Program-made: the position numbers and the translations under genes
Notes under the pieces: model-generated
What the model was told of the DNA's origin: nothing
The model's database searches: none
What the model saw: the letters and a program-made list of their open reading frames with translations, nothing else
In this document: piece by piece, positions 58,364 to 64,000 of the stretch
Numbering within the stretch: the first letter of the stretch is position 1
How the letters are laid out: the number at the start of each line of letters is the position of its first letter
Source of the DNA: Nocardioides sp. dk884
GTDB taxonomy: Bacteria > Actinomycetota > Actinomycetes > Propionibacteriales > Nocardioidaceae
Reading direction: 5' to 3'
Assembly: GCF_009557055.1 (NCBI RefSeq)
Contig: NZ_CP045649.1
Coordinates: 4,129,501 to 4,193,500 of the forward strand
Length of the DNA stretch: 64,000 nt

Positions 58364-60292
58364 TCAGCGGGCCGCACTGAGGATCCGGCGCAGGATCGGC
58401 CCGGCGGTGCCGGATCCGGAGGCCCCGCGCTCGACGAGGACGGCGGCGGCGACGTCGCCCTGGGCCGCCACCATCCAGGCGTGGGTGCGCACCTCGCCGG
58501 CCTCGCCGTACTCGGCGGTGCCGGTCTTGGCGATCACCGGTGGGCCCGGCAGGTCGGCCAGCAGCCGGCCGCTGCCCTCGGTGACCACCGCGCGCAGCAT
58601 CGCCCGCAGCTGACGTGCCTCGGCGCCGGTGAGCGGGTCGACGTCCTGCGGCGCGCCGACCTCGACGTCCTCGAGCAGGCGCGGGACGACGAGCGACCCC
58701 TCCTGCACCGAGCCGATCACCGCCGCCATCGCCATCGGGGAGGCCAGCACGGTGCCCTGGCCGATGAGGGCGGCGGCCGCCTCGGTCTCCCCGGCGGCCG
58801 GGTCCACACTGCCGAAGTACGCCGGGAAGCCCAGGTCGTGGTCGACCCCGAGCCCCACCGAGGCCGCCGCGGCGGCGAGGTCGTCCTCCTCCAGCCGCGT
58901 GCGGGCGCCGATGAACGCGGTGTTGCACGACTGCGCGACCGCCTCGCGCAGCGTGATCCGCCCGAGCGCGGCGGCGGGATAGCCGGAGTAGTTCTCGAAC
59001 CGCTTGCCGTCGACGCTCACCGACGGCGGGCAGGAGACCGGGCTGTCGGGCCGCAGCCCGGCGCGCAGGAGCGCGAGGCTGCTGGCGATCTTGAACGTCG
59101 AGCCGGGGGCGTACTGGCCGTAGGTCGCGACGTTGTAGCCGTCGGTGCCCGGGCCGTTGGCGGCGGCCAGGATCGCGCCGTCGCTGGGGCGCAGCACCAC
59201 GACCGCGCTGGCCGTCCCGACGTCGGCCAGAGCCGCCTCGGCCGCGGTCTGCAGGTCGAGGTCGAGGGTGAGCGCGAGGTCCTCGCCGTCGACGGGGTCG
59301 GCGCGGAACAGCTCGCGCTCGTCGTCGCCGCCGGAGGGGTCGTCGGAGACCGCGGCGACCACCACGCCGGGGGTGCCGCGCAGCTGCTCGTCGTAGCGGG
59401 CCTGGAGGCCGGAGAGCCCGGCGATGTCGCCGGGGCGGTAGCGGTCGGGGTCCTCGTTGAGCATCTCGGCGGTCACCGGCCCGACGGTGCCGAGGATCGG
59501 GGCCGCGAACTCCCGGGTCGGCGCCAGCGACTGCTCGTCCTGGATCCCCAGCACCCCCTCGATGGCGGGGTAGGCGCGGGCCACGGCCACCGGGACCTCG
59601 TCGCGGCGGTAGGTGATCGCCTCCACGAAGGCCAGCTCGCCGGCCGCCCGCACCCGCCCGGCGTACGCCGCGGCGTCGATGTCCACCAGCGCCGCGAGCC
59701 GGCGCGCGGACGCCACCGCCTGCGCCCGGCTCACCCGCCCCCGGTCCACGCCGAGGCGCAGCACCGGCCGCTCGGTGACCAGCGCCAGTCCGCGGGCTCC
59801 GAGGATGTCGCCGCGCGCCGCGGTGACGGTGGTGGCGTCGAGCAGCTCGTCCTCCCCCAGGGAGCCCTCGACCACCGTCGGCGCCCAGAGCGGCACCCAG
59901 TCCTCGCCGGAGCGCTCCAGGGCGACCTCGGTGGTGTAGGTCCACGGCTCCTCGGCGAGCGGCCAGCGCCAGGCGAGGGTGGCCGTCGCGCGGTCGCCGT
60001 CGGAGCCGTCGGCCTGCACGTCCTCGACCGTGACCTCGGGCTCGACCTCGCCGAGCCGCGCCACCGTGGCGGTGTACGCCGCGGGGGCCTCGGCGGCCAG
60101 CGGGCCGCCCAGCTCGACCTCCTCGAGGTCACCGGCCGCCAACGCCGCCGCCAGCGCCTCGGCGGCCGGGCGGGGGTCGGGGCCCTCGTCGCCGTCCTCG
60201 GTGCAGGCGGCGAGGGAGCCGGTGAGGGTCAGGGCGAGCGCGGCAGCACCGGCACGTGCCGGGATCCGGAGGGAACGCATGGGTGCGATCAT
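58364..60292 (-). CDS. Class B penicillin-binding lipoprotein with MecA_N (NTF2-like) domain
   Basis: This 642-residue transpeptidase has a lipoprotein signal (lipobox SLAAC, C30). The NTF2-like MecA_N domain spans about 38-155 and a PBP dimerisation domain about 160-330. The transpeptidase domain (about 335-640) carries the active-site S398TFK401, SCN (455-457) and KTG (589-591). The architecture is that of PBP2a/PBP3-like low-affinity class B enzymes. It should cross-link peptidoglycan outside the membrane. The start may be 60292 or ATG 60280 (MRSLRI). It follows the SGNH hydrolase gene by 3 bases. Confidence 0.93.
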   Translation of the reverse strand: MIAPMRSLRIPARAGAAALALTLTGSLAACTEDGDEGPDPRPAAEALAAALAAGDLEEVELGGPLAAEAPAAYTATVARLGEVEPEVTVEDVQADGSDGDRATATLAWRWPLAEEPWTYTTEVALERSGEDWVPLWAPTVVEGSLGEDELLDATTVTAARGDILGARGLALVTERPVLRLGVDRGRVSRAQAVASARRLAALVDIDAAAYAGRVRAAGELAFVEAITYRRDEVPVAVARAYPAIEGVLGIQDEQSLAPTREFAAPILGTVGPVTAEMLNEDPDRYRPGDIAGLSGLQARYDEQLRGTPGVVVAAVSDDPSGGDDERELFRADPVDGEDLALTLDLDLQTAAEAALADVGTASAVVVLRPSDGAILAAANGPGTDGYNVATYGQYAPGSTFKIASSLALLRAGLRPDSPVSCPPSVSVDGKRFENYSGYPAAALGRITLREAVAQSCNTAFIGARTRLEEDDLAAAAASVGLGVDHDLGFPAYFGSVDPAAGETEAAAALIGQGTVLASPMAMAAVIGSVQEGSLVVPRLLEDVEVGAPQDVDPLTGAEARQLRAMLRAVVTEGSGRLLADLPGPPVIAKTGTAEYGEAGEVRTHAWMVAAQGDVAAAVLVERGASGSGTAGPILRRILSAAR

Positions 60293-60295
60293 GCA

Positions 60296-61141
60296 TCACC
60301 CGCCCGCGCGCAGGCGCGCGCCCACCAGCGGCGCGTACCCGTCGCGGTGACCGGCGCGGTTGGGGTGATAGCTCTCCCGCAGCGGCCGCGACAGTCCGTT
60401 GATCCACTCGGTGTCGTCGCACACCGCGTGCCCGGTGAACCTCGTCGTGGGATCGGCGAAGCCGAAGCCCTCGGCACCGGCCGCGGTGCGCAGCGCGGCG
60501 TTGAGCGCGCGCTGGGTGGCGTTCAGGCGCCGCTGCTCCGCCGGTGAGAACCAGGTCGCGACGTTGCAGTCCTCGCCCATGAACAGCCGGGGATAGCCGA
60601 CCACCACGACGACGGCCCCGGGGGCGCGAGCGTCGATGCGGCGCATCAGCCGAGTCAGCCGGCCGGGGAGCACGTCGCGGACCACGGCGCCGGCACCGTC
60701 GACCGCCATGCCGCAGTCGCTGACCCACCGCGGCAGCGCGCACTCGGTGAGCACCGCCTTGAACCGGGCGTCGTTGCCGCCAACGCCCACGCTCACGTAG
60801 TCGGCGCCCACGAGCGCGGCGAGCTGGCGGCGTCGCACCTGGCGCACCGTGGCACCCGAGCAGGCCTCGAAGCGCAACCGCCATCCCTGCGCCCGCGCCA
60901 GGCGGTGCGGGAACGCGCGCGTCGAGCGCAGGCAGCCCGACTTGTCGTCGAGGTAGTCGCGGGTCCCGACGCCGGAGGAGAAGGAGTCACCCAGCGCGAC
61001 GTACACCGGTGGCGCGTCACGGCGAGCCGGCTCCGCAGCGGCGGCGCGGGCCGGCGGGCCGGCGGCCAGCGCGAGGGTCAGCAGCAGACCCAGAGCCAGG
61101 CCCAGCGCAATGCCCAGAGCCGGGGTGAGAGAACGGTGCAT
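60296..61141 (-). CDS. Secreted SGNH/GDSL hydrolase
   Basis: This 281-residue exported esterase or lipase has a signal peptide about 1-35 (LGIALGLALGLLLTLALAAG). Block I is YVALGDSFSSGVG (Ser about 56), block III GVGGNDARF, and the catalytic Asp/His are in ESYHPNRAGH near the end. Several cysteines suggest disulfides, as in Streptomyces lipases of this group. Its substrate may be lipid or an acetylated glycan. ATG 61141 follows GGAGGTCC, a strong Shine-Dalgarno. It is in an operon with the penicillin-binding protein. Confidence 0.92.
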   Translation of the reverse strand: MHRSLTPALGIALGLALGLLLTLALAAGPPARAAAAEPARRDAPPVYVALGDSFSSGVGTRDYLDDKSGCLRSTRAFPHRLARAQGWRLRFEACSGATVRQVRRRQLAALVGADYVSVGVGGNDARFKAVLTECALPRWVSDCGMAVDGAGAVVRDVLPGRLTRLMRRIDARAPGAVVVVVGYPRLFMGEDCNVATWFSPAEQRRLNATQRALNAALRTAAGAEGFGFADPTTRFTGHAVCDDTEWINGLSRPLRESYHPNRAGHRDGYAPLVGARLRAGG

Positions 61142-61331
61142 GAGGACCTCCAGGGCTCGGCGGCCGCGGGACCGGCCGCGGAGCCAGCCCAGCACCGTCC
61201 GCGGGCGCCGGGCAGGGTCCGGGGCCTCCCCTGTCCAGGACGCCGTCCGAGGCGGCGGTGTGCACGATCAGCGGCCCCTCATGGGCTCGAGCGGTCCAGC
61301 CCGGTTTGGTCGACCCTGCCTAGGTTGGGCC
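61142..61331. other. Divergent promoter region, nothing further recognised
   Basis: This 190-base space separates the SGNH hydrolase (minus) and DoxX-like (plus) starts. It must contain both promoters. No repeat, operator palindrome or small ORF with support was found. Confidence 0.5.
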
Positions 61332-61757
61332 ATGGCCTCCCTCACCGACGCGCCGCCCACCTCGCTGCCGCGCACCCTCGCTCGCCGCCTGCTCGGCGCG
61401 ATCCTGGTCTTCGCCGGCGTCAGCCACCTGACCTTCGCGCGCGAGGAGTTCAGCGCCCAGGTGCCCGACTGGTTCCCCGTCGGCGACGACCCCGTCGTGC
61501 TGGTCTCGGGCGTCGCGGAGATCAGCCTCGGCGCCGCGCTGCTGGCCTGGACCCGCGGCCGGGTGCCGACCGGACTGGTCGCGGCGGCGTTCTTCATCGC
61601 GATCTTCCCGGGCAACATCGCCCAGTACCTCGAGGGCACCGACGCCTTCGGCCTGGACACCGACCGCAAGCGCTTCGTGCGGCTGTTCTTCCAGCCGGTG
61701 CTGGTCGCCTGGGCGCTGTGGGCGACCGCCGCCTGGCGCGACCGGCCGCGCGGCTGA
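61332..61757 (+). CDS. DoxX-like small membrane protein
   Basis: This 141-residue protein has four hydrophobic helices. The sequence ARRLLGAILVFAGVSHLTFA (about 16-35) and VSGVAEISLGAALL (about 58-71) fit the DoxX/DoxX-like family. The C-terminal helix is LFFQPVLVAWALWAT. Family members are quinone-linked or accessory membrane proteins, and the function here is unknown. ATG 61332 is close to the promoter region shared with the divergent hydrolase gene. A bidirectional terminator follows. Confidence 0.85.
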   Translation: MASLTDAPPTSLPRTLARRLLGAILVFAGVSHLTFAREEFSAQVPDWFPVGDDPVVLVSGVAEISLGAALLAWTRGRVPTGLVAAAFFIAIFPGNIAQYLEGTDAFGLDTDRKRFVRLFFQPVLVAWALWATAAWRDRPRG

Positions 61758-61772
61758 CCCGCCCGACAAAAG

Positions 61773-61805
61773 CCAGCAGGGCCCACCGCCGGTGGGCCCT
61801 GCTGG
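61773..61805. terminator. Bidirectional terminator between DoxX-like and deaD genes
   Basis: CCAGCAGGGCCCACC (61773-61787) pairs perfectly with 61791-61805 around GCC, a 15-bp stem. On the minus strand it is followed by GGCTTTTGTC, giving a U-tract for the helicase transcript. Confidence 0.85.
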
Positions 61806-61823
61806 GGTGCTGTGCGGGCTGGC

Positions 61824-63569
61824 TCAGCCCTTGTGGCGCGGCTTGCGCGGACGCTCGTCCTGGCCGGCGTCGTCGCGACGCGGCGAGGCGCTGCGACGCG
61901 GGCCGTTGTCCTTGGTCAGCTCGATGAGCTTGCCGGAGATCCGGGTGTTGCTCAGCGCCTCGAACACTGCCTCCGGGAGGTCGGCGGGCAGCTCGACGAG
62001 GGAGAAGTCCGGACGGATCGCGATGTTGCCGAAGTCCTGACGGCGCAGGCCGCCCTCGTTGGCGATCGCGCCGACGATCTGGCGCGGCTCGACCTTGTGG
62101 CGCTTGCCGACGCTGATGCGGTACGTCGCGAGCGGGACGTCGCTGCCCCGCGAGGTGCGCTGGCCGCGGGTGGCGGAGCGCTCGGGACGCTCGCGCTCCT
62201 CGCCGCGCGGCTCGCGGATCGGGCGCTCGGCGGCCGGGTCGAGCAGCAGCGGCTCGTCACCCTGGGCGACGACGGCGAGCGCGGCGGCCACGTCGGCCTC
62301 CGGCACGTCGTGGTTGCGCACGTAGTGGGCCACGATGTCGCGGAACTTATCGATCCGCTCGGTCTGGCCCAACGCGGCCGTGATCTGGTCGTCGAAGCGG
62401 GACAGACGCGTGTTGTTCACGTCCTCCGCGCTCGGCAGGTGCATCTGGGTGAGCGGCTGGCGGGTGGCCTTCTCGATGTGCTTGAGCAGGTAGCGCTCGC
62501 GCGGGGTGATGAAGGAGATGGCGTCGCCGGTGCGACCCGCGCGGCCGGTGCGGCCGATGCGGTGCACGTAGGACTCGGTGTCGGTGGGGATGTCGTAGTT
62601 GACGACGTGGCTGATCCGGTCGACGTCGAGACCACGGGCGGCGACGTCGGTGGCGACCAGGATGTCGAGCTTGCCCGACTTGAGCTGGTTGACCGTGCGC
62701 TCACGCACCGCCTGGTTGACGTCACCGTTGATCGCGGCGGCGCTGAAGCCGCGGGCGCGCAGCTTCTCGGCGAGCGTCTCGGTCTCGTTCTTGGTGCGGA
62801 CGAAGACGATCATGCCCTCGAAGTTCTCGACCTCGAGGATGCGCGTGAGGGCGTCGACCTTCTGCGGGTAGCTCACCGTCAGGTAGCGCTGGGTGATGTT
62901 GGAGGCGGTCCCCGTCTTGGCCTTGACGGTGATCTCCTGCGGGTCGTTCAGGTACTTCTTGGAGATCCGGCGGATCTGCGAGGGCATCGTCGCGGAGAAC
63001 AGCGCGACGTTCTTGTCCGCAGGGGTGCCGGCGAGGATCGTCTCGACGTCCTCGGCGAAGCCCATGTTGAGCATCTCGTCGGCCTCGTCGAGGACGAGGA
63101 AGCGCAGCTCGGAGAGGTCGAGGGTGCCCTTGTCGAGGTGGTCCATGATGCGGCCCGGGGTGCCGACGACGATGTGCACGCCGCGACGCAGCGCGGAGAG
63201 CTGGACGCCGTAGCCCTGGCCGCCGTACACGGGCAGCACGTGGACGCCCTTGAGGTGGGCGGCGTAGCGCTCGAAGGCCTCGCAGACCTGGAGCGCGAGC
63301 TCACGGGTCGGGGCCAGCACGAGCGCCTGCGGCGTCTTCTGCTTGATGTCCAGGCGGGACAGGATCGGCAGCGCGAACGCCGCCGTCTTGCCGGTGCCGG
63401 TCTGGGCCAGGCCGACGACGTCGCGGCCGGCCAGCAGCGGCGGGATGGTCTGGGCCTGGATCGCAGAGGGGGTTTCGTAGCCGACGTCACGCAGCGCCTT
63501 GAGAACGGCGTCGTCGAGGCCGAGCTCTGCGAAGGTCGGGGTCTCTGACACGGTTTCTTCGGTGCTCAC
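61824..63569 (-). CDS. deaD: DEAD-box RNA helicase DeaD/CsdA type
   Basis: This is 581 residues from GTG 63569. Q motif FAELGLDDAVLKALRDVGY, motif I AQTGTGKT, Ia PTRELALQ, II DEADEMLNMG, III SATMP and VI HRIGRTGRAG are all present. A DbpA-like RNA-binding domain follows at about 470-550 (ATYRISVGKRHKVEPRQIV, ELPADLPEAVFEAL), then a basic tail. This is the cold-shock and ribosome-assembly helicase architecture. The long in-frame extension upstream of 63569 runs antisense to the next gene and is rejected. Confidence 0.95.
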   Translation of the reverse strand: MSTEETVSETPTFAELGLDDAVLKALRDVGYETPSAIQAQTIPPLLAGRDVVGLAQTGTGKTAAFALPILSRLDIKQKTPQALVLAPTRELALQVCEAFERYAAHLKGVHVLPVYGGQGYGVQLSALRRGVHIVVGTPGRIMDHLDKGTLDLSELRFLVLDEADEMLNMGFAEDVETILAGTPADKNVALFSATMPSQIRRISKKYLNDPQEITVKAKTGTASNITQRYLTVSYPQKVDALTRILEVENFEGMIVFVRTKNETETLAEKLRARGFSAAAINGDVNQAVRERTVNQLKSGKLDILVATDVAARGLDVDRISHVVNYDIPTDTESYVHRIGRTGRAGRTGDAISFITPRERYLLKHIEKATRQPLTQMHLPSAEDVNNTRLSRFDDQITAALGQTERIDKFRDIVAHYVRNHDVPEADVAAALAVVAQGDEPLLLDPAAERPIREPRGEERERPERSATRGQRTSRGSDVPLATYRISVGKRHKVEPRQIVGAIANEGGLRRQDFGNIAIRPDFSLVELPADLPEAVFEALSNTRISGKLIELTKDNGPRRSASPRRDDAGQDERPRKPRHKG

Positions 63570-63668
63570 CCGTCCACGGTAGTGGTCCGCGCCACCCAGA
63601 CCCGATTCGTGGCTGTGGAGTGATTCGTCACGCTGACGCCAGCGACGCGCCCGTGAGAGGTTGCGCAC

Positions 63669-64000
63669 ATGAGCCTCTCGGCCGACCGATCGGTTCCACG
63701 CGGCGGGAGAGACCGCGGACCCGTCGTCTCCCGGATCCTCGCCTGGCTGCTGGCGCTGTACCTGCTGCGCACCGCCGCCCTGGTCCACCGCGAGGACGAG
63801 CGGTCCGCCGAGGAGGCCCGGTACGACGAGGGCATGACCTTCGCTCCGACGACGGTCGGTGACGCGAGCGTGGTTCCGGCGCCGTTCGCGGAGCTGGACG
63901 TGGTGTGGGCGCTCGTTTTCATGGCAGGGCTGCTCGTCACGGGCGACCTGCTCGCCTGGCGCCTGAGCGCGCGACCGGAGCTGGCGAAGCTGGTGCGCTT
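63669..64000 (+). CDS. Two-helix membrane protein, cut by the window end
   Basis: An open frame of 110 codons runs from ATG 63669 to the edge without a stop. It encodes a basic N-terminus (MSLSADRSVPRGGRDRG) and a helix at about 22-38 (RILAWLLALYLLRTAAL). An acidic external loop follows, then a second helix at about 78-95 (VWALVFMAGLLVTGDLLAW). GAGAGG lies about 9 bases before the start. Frame-wide coding character and divergence from deaD support it. No family is recognised. Confidence 0.65.
   Translation, partial: MSLSADRSVPRGGRDRGPVVSRILAWLLALYLLRTAALVHREDERSAEEARYDEGMTFAPTTVGDASVVPAPFAELDVVWALVFMAGLLVTGDLLAWRLSARPELAKLVR

Noticed and set aside
1..64000. tRNA, rRNA, prophage, integrase or riboswitch signals
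   Set aside because: No T-loop, rRNA-like, phage structural or classical riboswitch sequence was recognised by eye on either strand. A dedicated search (tRNAscan, Infernal) would be decisive.

Overview
The window is a very GC-rich chromosomal segment with dense genes, frequent GTG starts and many 4-base ATGA/GTGA stop-start overlaps. It carries SigK/RskA, a mycobacterial-type FadA/FadB pair, an EthA-like monooxygenase, DUF222-HNH, TIGR03084/TIGR03086 and DUF2332 families and a consensus actinobacterial LexA box. Together these point to an actinobacterium, most likely Nocardioidaceae (Nocardioides-like); the exact genus is inference. No rRNA, tRNA, CRISPR array, prophage or insertion sequence was recognised. 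About 58 protein genes are called, two of them cut by the window edges.

Layout. 1-1.6 kb: SigE-family sigma factor with a membrane partner, and an enoyl-CoA hydratase. 1.66-5.5 kb: a SigK module (membrane molybdo-enzyme, fasciclin lipoprotein, sigK, rskA), with a SigK-type promoter at the molybdo-enzyme start. 5.6-13.4 kb: protein-isoaspartate methyltransferase, a large secreted M14 carboxypeptidase, a LexA-box-controlled DUF222-HNH gene, a tyrosine phosphatase and a BrkB membrane protein. 13.5-17.5 kb: a TetR-led acyl-CoA dehydrogenase operon containing two tiny overlapping ORFs. 17.5-21.7 kb: a PadR-controlled ABC/FtsX export operon. 21.8-28.7 kb: histidine phosphatase, the trifunctional fatty-acid oxidation pair fadB/fadA with a divergent MerR regulator, an NmrA-like protein and a CPBP protease. 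28.7-34.7 kb: DEAD-box helicase, CsbD protein, EthA-like Baeyer-Villiger monooxygenase, PPOX-fold protein, glutamine amidotransferase and alpha-methylacyl-CoA racemase. 34.9-40.1 kb: a polar amino-acid ABC importer and a PadR/dienoyl-CoA reductase pair.

40.4-47.6 kb is the most interesting block. A stand-alone murF diverges from an overlapping six-gene operon: VanX-type D-Ala-D-Ala dipeptidase, alanine/serine racemase family, D-Ala-D-X ligase, membrane acyltransferase, sensor kinase and response regulator. This gene set resembles a glycopeptide-resistance (van) locus of a serine-type layout without vanH. 47.6-56.6 kb: dienelactone hydrolase, GH1 beta-glucosidase back to back with a pirin, a SigG-like sigma factor with SnoaL tail plus TIGR03086 partner, a LuxR regulator, DUF2332, and an NfeD/flotillin pair. 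56.6-64 kb: succinate-semialdehyde-type dehydrogenase, a candidate small RNA with its own promoter and terminator, a MecA_N-type penicillin-binding lipoprotein with an SGNH hydrolase, a DoxX-like protein, a DeaD helicase and a cut membrane protein.

Several intergenic spaces hold long inverted repeats or tandem and direct repeats that differ from one another. No intergenic stretch exceeds 300 bases; the longest are 40078-40367, 30220-30498, 58115-58363 and 48248-48490, all described below.
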